A DNA stretch of 64,000 nt from Terriglobia bacterium. Its GTDB lineage: Bacteria; Acidobacteriota; Terriglobia; Bryobacterales; Bryobacteraceae. The notes under the pieces were generated by a model. The model was not told where the DNA came from and did not search any database. It worked only from the letters and a program-made list of their open reading frames with translations. The DNA lies in NCBI GenBank assembly GCA_020073305.1, contig JAIQFK010000001.1, positions 1 through 64,000 on the forward strand, written 5' to 3'. Of this stretch, positions 32,072 through 39,673 are shown one piece after another; the first letter of the stretch is position 1; every line of letters begins with the position of its first letter. Position numbers and translations under genes: made by a program.

Positions 32072-33162
32072 AACCGGCTCCTCCCAAAGCGATCGAAACC
32101 ATCGTTGGAACCCTGCTCCCGCCAGCTTGCCGCGAGGAGGTGCTGGGTGACCTGCACGAGCGCTTCACATCACCGCGGCAGTACATCGCGGACGCCATGT
32201 TTACAGTGCCGTGCGTGGTGGCGAGCCGCATTCGCAGGACGACAGACGCGCGAGTGCTGGGGATGGAAGCCTTCACCGCGTACCTTTCCTTTCTCTGCGC
32301 GGCGTGGCAATGGGCCGGGACGGCTTTCCTGGCGGAGCAGTGGGGACTGGTGAGGCTGGCGATTCCGACGGTTTCGGCGCTCGTTGCGTTGATGCTGCGG
32401 AGAGCCTACGCGGACCCAGCAAGACGATCGCGGTGGGCGCCGTTCGTTGACGCGGCAGTGGGTGCAGGAGGCGCGGTCCTGTCGCAGGCAGCGCTTTGGA
32501 ACATCGACCGGGAATTGGTTTTGCCGCGATGGATGCTGATTTCCGGCAGCGCGATGAGTGTGCTGCTGCTGGCTGCGCTGGGGAGGATTCTGGCGTCCCG
32601 TGAGAGCGGCGGTCACGCCACCGTGCAAGGAGGGAATGCCACCATGTCACCGAAGGATGTTCGCCACGAGTCTCAGAAGTTCGTGAAGAAAGTTCGCCGC
32701 GGCAATGTTTCGCAGTTGTTTGCGGTGATCCTGGTTGTTGGCGTGTTGCTTTTCCTGATGAGCAAAGACGCCTCCTTCCGCTCCGGCGCCGGCCGGACAG
32801 CAGGTGGCGTGATCATCGCTGTGGCGCTGTACATGATCGGCCAGGTTTACAGAAAAGGGTCCATCGGAGCCGTGCCGCCGGAGGCCACGTCATCAGTGGC
32901 TCGCGGCTATTATCGGACGCAGCTCGAGAGGCAGCGCGCTGCCTTGCGCAGCGTGTGGTCGTGGTATGCCGGGCCCATGCTGGCGATCCTGCTGACGTTT
33001 GCGTTGCAGGTTCCCTTTGCACATCCGGACGAACCCGCTCTGTGGTCGCGAAGCGCCCCGTTTGTGCTTTTGTCGCTCCTGTGGTCGGTCGGGTTCGCCT
33101 ACATTTCGCGGCGCGAGGCGCACAAACTGCAACGTGAGATTGACGCTTTGGACAAAGAATAG
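32068..33162 (+). CDS. PadR-associated multi-pass membrane protein
   Basis: From GTG 32068 (AAGGAAG eight bases upstream, four-base overlap with padR) the product has 364 residues. The N-terminal PPKAIETIVGTLLPPACREEVLGDLHERF resembles the short prefix helix found in acidobacterial permeases. Four hydrophobic segments lie around 65-130, and three more follow a polar loop with SPKDVRHESQKF. The tail ends in charged helices (REAHKLQREIDALDKE). No catalytic motif is visible. The PadR protein very likely controls it. A role as membrane sensor or transporter accessory is inference. Confidence 0.75.
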   Translation: MKPAPPKAIETIVGTLLPPACREEVLGDLHERFTSPRQYIADAMFTVPCVVASRIRRTTDARVLGMEAFTAYLSFLCAAWQWAGTAFLAEQWGLVRLAIPTVSALVALMLRRAYADPARRSRWAPFVDAAVGAGGAVLSQAALWNIDRELVLPRWMLISGSAMSVLLLAALGRILASRESGGHATVQGGNATMSPKDVRHESQKFVKKVRRGNVSQLFAVILVVGVLLFLMSKDASFRSGAGRTAGGVIIAVALYMIGQVYRKGSIGAVPPEATSSVARGYYRTQLERQRAALRSVWSWYAGPMLAILLTFALQVPFAHPDEPALWSRSAPFVLLSLLWSVGFAYISRREAHKLQREIDALDKE

Positions 33163-33181
33163 CTGCGCGGTCGCGGGCTAA

Positions 33182-33766
33182 CTAGGCGTGCTTGGCTTTG
33201 GCGTCGGCCTTCACCCGCTCGACGTACTTCAGGGTTTGCGGATCAAGGCGAATGGCGTCGCCGGCCTTGACGAACTGCGGCACCATGACCTCGACGCCGT
33301 TCTCGAGTCTGGCGGCCTTGAGGGTGCTGTCCTGTTGCTGATGAATGGGCGGAGCGGTGTCGGCAACTTTCAACTCCAGGATGTCGGGGAAGAGTACGTT
33401 GACCGCGCGACCCTCCACGAACTCGACGCTCAGTTTTATGCCAGGCTCCATGAAATCCGCCAGCGGTCCGACAATGTCCTTGGCGATTTCGGTTTGTTCG
33501 TACGTCTGCGGGTTCATGAAGACGCACTGGCCGGCATCAGCGTAGAGGAAATCGAGCGGCTGTTTCTCGACCTGGATCTCATCGAGTTTCAGCTCGGAGC
33601 GGAAACTATGCTCCCAAAGGGTACGCGTGGCGAGATTCTGCAGGCGAGCATGCGTTGCGCCGCCCATCTTGCCCTGTCCGGGATGATACTCGGCGGTAAC
33701 GACCCGGTAACTCTGCCCCTCGAACTTGAAGGCCATTCCGGCGCGCAATTGGGATGCGTTGATCAT
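33182..33766 (-). CDS. efp: elongation factor P, atypical loop
   Basis: The 194-residue factor has the three EF-P domains: KOW-like N domain, OB domain (DFLYADAGQCVFMNPQTYEQ) and C-terminal S1-like domain (ARLENGVEVMVPQFVKAGDAIRLD). EF-P relieves ribosome stalling at proline runs. The tip of the beta3-beta4 loop reads HPGQGKMGGATHAR (residues 28-41): glutamine replaces the modified lysine or arginine right after PG, a lysine comes two residues later (K33), and the loop is two residues longer than in E. coli. The modification type cannot be inferred. The ATG has AAGGAGG upstream and overlaps the stop of a 45-aa ORF. Confidence 0.92.
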   Translation of the reverse strand: MINASQLRAGMAFKFEGQSYRVVTAEYHPGQGKMGGATHARLQNLATRTLWEHSFRSELKLDEIQVEKQPLDFLYADAGQCVFMNPQTYEQTEIAKDIVGPLADFMEPGIKLSVEFVEGRAVNVLFPDILELKVADTAPPIHQQQDSTLKAARLENGVEVMVPQFVKAGDAIRLDPQTLKYVERVKADAKAKHA

Positions 33767-33900
33767 CGGGACCTCCTTCGCGGGCGGGGGACGGCAGCGC
33801 GGTCTGAGACCGCTTGAGGACGAACTTTCGGTGGCAGCGGCCGGTTGATCCGCTCCACCTTCCACGTGCGGACGACGTTAGGATGACGCGGCCGATCCAT
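33763..33900 (-). CDS. 45-aa ORF translationally coupled to efp
   Basis: The ATG at 33900 has AGGAGG six bases upstream, one of the best ribosome sites in the window. The 45 codons end in a TGA that overlaps the efp start (ATGA). The product is Arg/Pro-rich and basic (RPRHPNVVRTWKVERINRPL near the N-terminus, VPRPRRRSR at the end) and contains one Pro-Pro pair. The efp ribosome site lies inside its last codons. It may be a small conserved partner gene or a leader peptide that couples efp translation to ribosome flow. No known family. Confidence 0.55.
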   Translation of the reverse strand: MDRPRHPNVVRTWKVERINRPLPPKVRPQAVSDRAAVPRPRRRSR

Positions 33901-34204
33901 GCAGTCCTCCTGGGGATCAGTCTACACCCTGATTGATGTGCAGAAAAATTAGCCGGAACGGATAGGGCGCACGACCAACCGCTCCCTCTGGGGCTGTGCA
34001 AAAAATGCCTCCAGCGCGAACATGGCAGGCACAAAATGTTTTGAGTGGGTGTACGCCACCGCTGGCGCAAGCACGGGCCGCGCGGGAGGCTCTGGAGCGG
34101 GCTTTAGCCGCAGGATCTGGGTAGAGCGAGGATTTTTTCACAGTCCCGAAGGGAGCGGTCTTCATGCATTCGACCGCTGTGCGCAAATTACCACTCGGCC
34201 CGAG
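33901..34204. other. gene-free interval
   Basis: About 300 bases between the efp leader ORF and the DinB gene promoter show no convincing gene on either strand. A short segment near 34147-34162 (CGAAGGGAGCGGTCTT) matches the end of the repeat family at 50225 and 52056. Nothing else is recognised. Confidence 0.5.
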
Positions 34205-34210
34205 TATAAT
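34205..34210 (+). promoter_or_regulatory. perfect -10 box, leaderless start
   Basis: TATAAT at 34205-34210 is a perfect consensus -10 hexamer. The ATG of the DinB gene follows after six bases, so transcription should start at or next to the A of the ATG. No -35 match was found. Confidence 0.55.
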
Positions 34211-34216
34211 GTCCCC

Positions 34217-34765
34217 ATGCTTCGACTACCCTTTGCCCTGTTGCTGGCCGGCGCCTGCGGTTTGGCGTTTGGCGCCGATGCTCCTTCTGTGAGCAAAATT
34301 CTGGACGGCCAATTGTCCATGATCGAACATGAGCTGGTGCCGCTCGCCGAGGCCATGCCGGCCGATAAGTATGATTTTGCTCCCACCCACGGCGAATTCA
34401 AGAGTGTCCGCACGTTCGGCCATCAGGTCAGTCATATCGCGGCGGTCATGTATCTGGTATCAGCGGGTGTGCTCGGCGAGAAAATGCCCGCCGAAGCCGG
34501 AGAAGGGGAAAACGGCCCGGCCACCCTCAAATCCAAGGACGACTACGTCAAGTACCTCAAGGGCGCCATCGCCTACAGCCACAAAGCCATGCAGAGTCTC
34601 ACCACGGCGAGTCTCACCACCATGATTAAATCGCCGTTTGGCAACGGTGAGGTTTCGCGACTCGACATGGCCACGGTGCCCGTATGGCACAGCTTCGATC
34701 ACTACGGCCAAATGGTCGTCTACGCGCGCATGAACGGGATCGTTCCGCCCGCCAGCCGGCAGTAG
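34217..34765 (+). CDS. exported DinB-family protein
   Basis: The 182-residue protein has a signal peptide (LPFALLLAGACGLAFGADA) followed by a four-helix DinB/YfiT-like bundle: EHELVPLAEAMPADKYDFAP, FGHQVSHIAAVMYLVSAG and a late VPVWHSFDHYGQMVVYARM. The histidines in HQVSH and HSFDHYG are placed like the metal ligands of the family. DinB-fold proteins are often thiol-dependent transferases; an exported version like this is common in Acidobacteria, without a known substrate. It stands alone and converges on ric, 19 bases away. Confidence 0.85.
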   Translation: MLRLPFALLLAGACGLAFGADAPSVSKILDGQLSMIEHELVPLAEAMPADKYDFAPTHGEFKSVRTFGHQVSHIAAVMYLVSAGVLGEKMPAEAGEGENGPATLKSKDDYVKYLKGAIAYSHKAMQSLTTASLTTMIKSPFGNGEVSRLDMATVPVWHSFDHYGQMVVYARMNGIVPPASRQ

Positions 34766-34783
34766 TCTTTTGTTGGGACCTTG

Positions 34784-35479
34784 TCAGGATTCGAGCTTCG
34801 CCGCGCGCGGGAACAGGATGTTGTTCTCCAGATGAATGTGGCGGTGCAGATCGCTCTCGAGTGTAACCAGCGCGGCGAATAGAGCGCGATACGCACTGCC
34901 GGCGTCGTTCGGGATCGTGTAGTCGCGCGTCAGCTCTCTCATTTCCACAAGCGCGCGGTCTGCATTCTCGTGCTCATGTTCCAGGCGATGGATGGGCCGG
35001 TCGATTGAGGAGGCAGGAGGGTGCATTCCGCTTTCGAGCTTCCCAATCGCCGGAAACAGGATGAGCTCTTCCTTCATCATGTGCGTGTCCAGTTCATCAT
35101 GCATCGCAGTGAAGATTTCGCGAACCTGAAAAAGCACGGGCTGGCGATCGCCATGCACATTCACCACCTTCGCGAACAACTCCGCGATGCGCGGCAGCTC
35201 GGATCTCAGGTACGCGTGATGCCGCAGCAAGATATGACCAATCAGACTCTGCAGTGAGGCCGTGTTCCAGTCGCGATCGGCCGGCTCCGGTTTTGAGGCG
35301 GCCGCCTGATCCAGTTCGTCCTCAAGGGTTTCGAGCGCGATTCCACGCTCCTGGCAGACGGTCTTGACTGGGTGTTTTCCCCCACAACAATAGTCAATTC
35401 CGTATTTTTCAAAGACTCGGGCCGCACTTGGAACCTCGGCCGCTAGCTCGCCAACGGTCTTCGCCTCTGAAATGACCAT
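34784..35479 (-). CDS. ric: iron-sulfur cluster repair di-iron protein (Ric)
   Basis: The 231-residue protein matches YtfE/ScdA/DnrN. The N-terminal ScdA domain has the CC pair (KYGIDYCCGGKHPVKTVC). A hemerythrin-like bundle carries histidine and glutamate ligands in HILLRHHAYLR, HDELDTHMMKEE, HRLEHEHE and LHRHIHLENNILFP. Ric proteins restore Fe-S clusters damaged by nitric oxide or peroxide. GGAGG five bases before the ATG at 35479 decides the start. It is divergent from the radical-SAM gene across about 105 bases; no FNR or NsrR box was recognised there. Confidence 0.93.
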   Translation of the reverse strand: MVISEAKTVGELAAEVPSAARVFEKYGIDYCCGGKHPVKTVCQERGIALETLEDELDQAAASKPEPADRDWNTASLQSLIGHILLRHHAYLRSELPRIAELFAKVVNVHGDRQPVLFQVREIFTAMHDELDTHMMKEELILFPAIGKLESGMHPPASSIDRPIHRLEHEHENADRALVEMRELTRDYTIPNDAGSAYRALFAALVTLESDLHRHIHLENNILFPRAAKLES

Positions 35480-35584
35480 GTTAGCCTCCAAAATGTTGGG
35501 TTTACCTGAATCCACCCTGTGCACGCCACGTGCCGGGACCCTGGTCACACGATTGCAAAATAAGTCGGCCGTACAGGAGGAGCG

Positions 35585-36652
35585 ATGGACTTTAACCAGT
35601 CCCCACTGCTAGTCATTTGGGAAGCCACCCAGGCCTGCGATTTATCTTGCGTGCACTGCCGGGCATCGGCCATGCCCGGGCGCAACCCGGACGAGCTCAC
35701 CACCGATGAGGGATTCCGCCTCCTCGACGAAATCCGCTCCTTTGGCGACCCCCTTATGGTGTTTACCGGCGGCGATCCGCTCAAACGCCCCGACCTGTTC
35801 GATCTTATCCGTCATAGCGTCGGCCTGGGCCTGCGCACCAACGTCACCCCCAGCGCGACTCCGCTGCTGACGGCGAGCAACATCGACAAGTTCAAGAGAT
35901 GCGGCGTGACAAGAATGGCCATCAGCGTGGATGGCCCGGACGCCGAGACGCACGACAGTTTTCGCGGTGTTCCCGGAACGTTCGACCGCGCCATGTTCGC
36001 GCTTCGCCACGCTCGAGACATCGCGCTCGACACCCAGTTCCAGACCACGGTTACGCGGCGGAACATGAATAAGCTGGGGCAGATCGCCGAGCGCGTTTAC
36101 GAATCGCGCTCGCGGATGTGGAGCCTGTTTTTCCTGGTGGTGACGGGACGCGCGCTCGCCGATGATGATCTGACCGCCGACGAATACGAGAAGGTCTTCG
36201 AATTCATGTACGAGATCTCGAAGATCGCTCCGTTCGACGTCAAGACCACCGAAGCCATGCACTACCGCCGTTACGTGGCGCAGCGCCACAGGCAGGAACA
36301 CGGGCCCGCTCCCGAGACCGCCAACACACGGGGCATGGTCTGGCGGACCGCCGGAGTGAGCGATGGCAAAGGGTTCGTATTCATTTCCCACACCGGCGAG
36401 ATCTTTCCCAGCGGCTTCCTCCCGGTCTCGGCGGGCAACGTGAAGACGGACTCGCTCGTCCGCGTCTACCGCGATTCCAGTCTGTTCCGTATCCTGCGCG
36501 ACACCACCGCCCGGGAAGGGAAGTGCGGCGTGTGCGAATACCAGAAAATCTGCGGCGGCTCCCGCGCGCGCGCCTATGCGCTCAGTGGCAATTACCTCGC
36601 CGAAGATCCGCGCTGCGTCTACCAGCCAACGCTCATGGCTGCGCACGCGTAA
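35585..36652 (+). CDS. radical SAM/SPASM protein
   Basis: The 355-residue protein has the radical SAM cluster motif C18-x3-C22-x2-C25 (CDLSCVHC), the VFTGGDPL motif, and a C-terminal SPASM-type cysteine set (CGVCEYQKICGG, then DPRC). The overall pattern resembles heme-related AhbC/AhbD enzymes and the TIGR04053 family; I cannot decide the reaction. AGGAGG lies seven bases upstream of the ATG. Neighbours ric and a NapH-like polyferredoxin point to anaerobic or NO-linked metabolism. A copy of the 80-bp repeat follows its stop codon by five bases. Confidence 0.85.
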   Translation: MDFNQSPLLVIWEATQACDLSCVHCRASAMPGRNPDELTTDEGFRLLDEIRSFGDPLMVFTGGDPLKRPDLFDLIRHSVGLGLRTNVTPSATPLLTASNIDKFKRCGVTRMAISVDGPDAETHDSFRGVPGTFDRAMFALRHARDIALDTQFQTTVTRRNMNKLGQIAERVYESRSRMWSLFFLVVTGRALADDDLTADEYEKVFEFMYEISKIAPFDVKTTEAMHYRRYVAQRHRQEHGPAPETANTRGMVWRTAGVSDGKGFVFISHTGEIFPSGFLPVSAGNVKTDSLVRVYRDSSLFRILRDTTAREGKCGVCEYQKICGGSRARAYALSGNYLAEDPRCVYQPTLMAAHA

Positions 36653-36656
36653 TAGC

Positions 36657-36736
36657 CGGGACTGGCTCCACTGTCCTTAATCGACACCCTCAGAACCGAT
36701 CAAACGGCCTCGCCGTGGACAGTGCAGCCTGTCCCC
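36657..36736 (+). repeat. 80-bp inverted-repeat element, copy A
   Basis: The arms GGGACTGGCTCCACTGTCC (36658-36676) and GGACAGTGCAGCCTGTCCCC (36717-36736) are imperfect inverted repeats around a 40-nt middle. Copies B and C have the same arms, length and orientation. It sits between the convergent radical-SAM and NapH-like genes. The rest of this intergenic stretch (36737-36909) shows nothing. Confidence 0.85.
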
Positions 36737-36909
36737 CGTTCTGTGCTTTACTCCGCTGGGCGCGCGAGGCCGTTGCGCAAGCATTCCTCAAAGATCCGTC
36801 GCAACTGGCGAGACGCCTGCTCAGCCAGGAGCAGGCTGATTCGAAGTGCCTTCCATCGTCGTGCTACAGAACGTGGCTATATGGGCTCACACGGCAAGGG
36901 GTTTTTACG

Positions 36910-37977
36910 TTACGGGTGGCTGAATTCCTGCGCGCGCGGCACCAGCTCCATGTACACGCGATCGGGGAAATCGGTGTGCCAGTGGCCTGTGGCGAGCGCG
37001 AATCCGTAAACTCCGAAGAAGATGACCGCGATGGCGGCGGCGATGGCCCAGGCCGGCACCGCGCGCCTGGCACCCGCCGACATCACCAGCGCGTCTGCCA
37101 CCGGGCAGGAGGCCACGCATTCCAGGCACCCCGTGCACTCGGCCGACTTTATGGTCACCAGTTGATCCACCAGCAACCGTGACGGGCACTCGCGCGCGCA
37201 CTTGCCGCAATCGATGCACAGCGTTGCACTGCGGCGAATCCGTAACGGGCTCGCCAGCGCGAACAACCCAACCAGCGCGCCGTACGGGCAAAGATAACGG
37301 CACCAGAAATTCTGGATGAAGACCGAAAGCACCACGAGCGCCGCCAGCGTGATGGCCCCACCCACGCCCAGATACCGGAAAAAATTGAGTAACTTGACGT
37401 CTGCGATCAAGCCATATGGCCCGTCAAGAAATGCCCGAATCGCCGCGACCGACATGCTCACGATGGCATAACCGAACAGCGCGAGCAGTAGATACTTCAA
37501 GCTTCGCATGAAGATGTCGAGCGCTCGCGGCAGCCTCCAGTTTTTCTTGAAGGTGTCGCGGCCAATCCGCCACAAATATTCGGAAATTGTGCCCACCGGG
37601 CACAACCAACTGCAGAAGGATTTGCGCAGCAGCCACGAGATGGCGAGAAACGCGATCAACAGAAACAGGCCCGCCGGATGCACCCGCGGAATGGTACCAG
37701 TCTTGAGCAGTACCTTCAAGTTCATCAGCGAGGCGATGGGCAGCCAGCCCTCGATGCCGGGCGGCCTCGACACCCGCGCGGTACTCCCGCTTGATTCAAA
37801 GTAGTGAACGAACCGGACGAACTGAATGCCGATCCAAACATTTAGCGCTAGAAATGTAAGCTGGATGGAGCGCCGTAATCGCTGCGAATAGTCGCGTGGC
37901 GCGCGTGTGAACTGCTTCTTTTTCCTGGTGGCGGGCTCGACAAGCGGTGCCGGCATGGCGGACAGTGCCACGTGCAA
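36910..37977 (-). CDS. NapH/NosR/CcoG-like membrane polyferredoxin
   Basis: The 355-residue protein has about six membrane helices. Two CxxxCP membrane motifs (FCSWLCPVGTISEYLW and FWCRYLCPYGALVGL) lie at helix ends, as in NapH and the C-terminal part of NosR. A cytoplasmic domain has two [4Fe-4S] ferredoxin motifs (CIDCGKCARECP and CTGCLECVASCP), then a last helix. Such proteins pass electrons from quinol to periplasmic reductases or maturation systems. No terminal reductase is in the window. It is convergent with the radical-SAM gene, separated by repeat copy A. Confidence 0.85.
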   Translation of the reverse strand: MHVALSAMPAPLVEPATRKKKQFTRAPRDYSQRLRRSIQLTFLALNVWIGIQFVRFVHYFESSGSTARVSRPPGIEGWLPIASLMNLKVLLKTGTIPRVHPAGLFLLIAFLAISWLLRKSFCSWLCPVGTISEYLWRIGRDTFKKNWRLPRALDIFMRSLKYLLLALFGYAIVSMSVAAIRAFLDGPYGLIADVKLLNFFRYLGVGGAITLAALVVLSVFIQNFWCRYLCPYGALVGLFALASPLRIRRSATLCIDCGKCARECPSRLLVDQLVTIKSAECTGCLECVASCPVADALVMSAGARRAVPAWAIAAAIAVIFFGVYGFALATGHWHTDFPDRVYMELVPRAQEFSHP

Positions 37978-38034
37978 GCCCCGTGCCAGAGCTTAGTGGA
38001 ATGAATCCAGCAACTTATTCTGGGCCGGCAGACG

Positions 38035-38481
38035 TTACTGCGTGATCTCACCCACAGACCGCGACCTCCAACCGGTATTCGCCAGGATCAGATACAGCAG
38101 TCCGGTCATGAGGGTCAGCGGTGCGATCGTAAATGTGAGCGGCGTCTCAGCCAGCATCAGCACGGCCCCGGCGAAGATCCACCCGCGGCGCGATCGAACC
38201 ACGCCGATCGTCGCCAGCACCGTGCAGAGGAGCACCACTCCGGGGATCAGGGCAGTCACCGTCGCCGCCCGGAGCTTCGATTGGCCGTTCACCGTCACGG
38301 TCCTGCACACATCCCTCGGCCCGATCGATAGACTGCCCGAGGTGCTTCCACTCGCATCCCAACGGACGCAAGGGTCGAACATCTGCCAAGCCGTGATACC
38401 GACGGCCCTCAAAGCAATGCCTGCGGTAGGCAGCGACACGATCCCGGCAAGCACGAGCACAATCGGCGAAGCCCGAAGCAT
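38035..38481 (-). CDS. small integral membrane protein, 148 aa
   Basis: Four hydrophobic segments span the protein: about residues 5-25, 70-90, 98-115 and 120-138. Between the first two lies a polar loop with two cysteines (FDPCVRWD and DVCRTVTV), which could form a periplasmic disulfide. The ATG shares one base with the stop of the M24 peptidase (TAATG), so the two are coupled. An in-frame extension upstream exists but lies entirely within the peptidase gene and lacks protein character. Family unknown. Confidence 0.65.
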   Translation of the reverse strand: MLRASPIVLVLAGIVSLPTAGIALRAVGITAWQMFDPCVRWDASGSTSGSLSIGPRDVCRTVTVNGQSKLRAATVTALIPGVVLLCTVLATIGVVRSRRGWIFAGAVLMLAETPLTFTIAPLTLMTGLLYLILANTGWRSRSVGEITQ

Positions 38482-39653
38482 TAGATCAGCACCAACTCCT
38501 TTTGCATCTCCCCCGTCACCCGCGCGTCCCGCTCCTCCACAAACAGGTTGATCTCCGAGCGCACGCCGAATTTCTCCAGATAGATCCCCGGCTCGATCGA
38601 GAAACACGTCCACGGCACGATCCGCCGCTCGTCGTGCGTCTCCAGGTTATCCATATTAGCGCCATTCCCATGCACGTCCTGGCCAATCGAATGTCCCGTG
38701 CGATGCACGAAGAATTCTCCATATCCCTGGCTCGAAATGTAGCCGCGCGCCGCGTCATCCACTTCGAACCCCCGCACCGTCTCTCCCGCGCGCAGCGCTT
38801 TTTGCACCCGCTCGATCGCCCGGTCGCGAGCCTCGCGCACGATGGCGAAAACCTTCCGCATCTCTTCCGGCGGGTTGGCGCCGCAAAATCCCGTCCACGT
38901 GATGTCGTAGTAAACCGACCCGGGCTGGTCGAGCTTGGCCCACATGTCGAGCAGTACGAAATCGCCGGCGCGGATCGGCTGCGTCGTGGCCTCGAACGGC
39001 TCATAGTGCGGATTCGCCGCGTTGGCATTGACTCCCACAATCGGCCCATCCTCCACCACCATCCCGGCTTTCACGAAGCCGTCCCGCACGAAATTCTTGA
39101 CCTCCAGCTCCTGAACCGAGCCGCCGTTGCGCGTTCGTTCCCCGATCATGCGGAACGCCTCGCCGCGCACCCGATCCACCCGCCGCCCCGCTTCCAGATG
39201 CGATTCGAACGCCGCCGGGCTGCAGCGCGCCTCAAAATGCTGGATCAGTTCGGCCGAGCTCACCACCTCCACGCCCTGTCCGCGCACCAGCTCCACCGTG
39301 CCCGCGTCCACCATCGCCACGTACGGGATCGCGCACTGCGGCGAATATTGCATGGCCACGCGCTTTGCGCTTCCCAGCAGCTTCTTGATGCCGCCGGTTT
39401 GCTCCGTCCAGCTCGAGTACTTCGTCTTCTCGCCCGGCACCGCGTCCAGCATGCCCGCTTCGATGCGATGCACCAGCCCCGCAGGTTCACCCTGCGCCGG
39501 AATGAAGTAATACCATCGCCGCGTGACGTGCCGCGCCGGCATGAACCCCAGCACCCGGTACGCCAGCGGATCGCGCTGGTGATGATCGAAAAACAACCAC
39601 CCGTCCAGCCCTTCGCGCCGCAGCGCCTCTTGAATTTCTCGAACGTTCACCAT
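38481..39653 (-). CDS. M24-family Xaa-Pro peptidase
   Basis: The 390-residue protein has the creatinase-like N-terminal domain and the pita-bread M24 domain. Metal ligands are seen in order: D in LLDMWAK, D in YYDITWTGF, H in FVHRTGHSIG, E in FSIEPGIY and E in VRSEINLF. These match aminopeptidase P and prolidase, which cut next to proline. No signal peptide is seen. The ATG at 39653 has GGAGG close upstream. A longer frame to 39854 runs antisense to the end of the symporter gene and is rejected. Confidence 0.9.
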   Translation of the reverse strand: MVNVREIQEALRREGLDGWLFFDHHQRDPLAYRVLGFMPARHVTRRWYYFIPAQGEPAGLVHRIEAGMLDAVPGEKTKYSSWTEQTGGIKKLLGSAKRVAMQYSPQCAIPYVAMVDAGTVELVRGQGVEVVSSAELIQHFEARCSPAAFESHLEAGRRVDRVRGEAFRMIGERTRNGGSVQELEVKNFVRDGFVKAGMVVEDGPIVGVNANAANPHYEPFEATTQPIRAGDFVLLDMWAKLDQPGSVYYDITWTGFCGANPPEEMRKVFAIVREARDRAIERVQKALRAGETVRGFEVDDAARGYISSQGYGEFFVHRTGHSIGQDVHGNGANMDNLETHDERRIVPWTCFSIEPGIYLEKFGVRSEINLFVEERDARVTGEMQKELVLI

Positions 39654-39673
39654 GCCCTCCAGGGACCGCCCGT

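Noticed and set aside
35480-35584. FNR, NsrR or CRP-like box between ric and the radical-SAM gene
   Set aside because: No inverted repeat with adequate match to TTGAT-N4-ATCAA or the NsrR consensus was seen.
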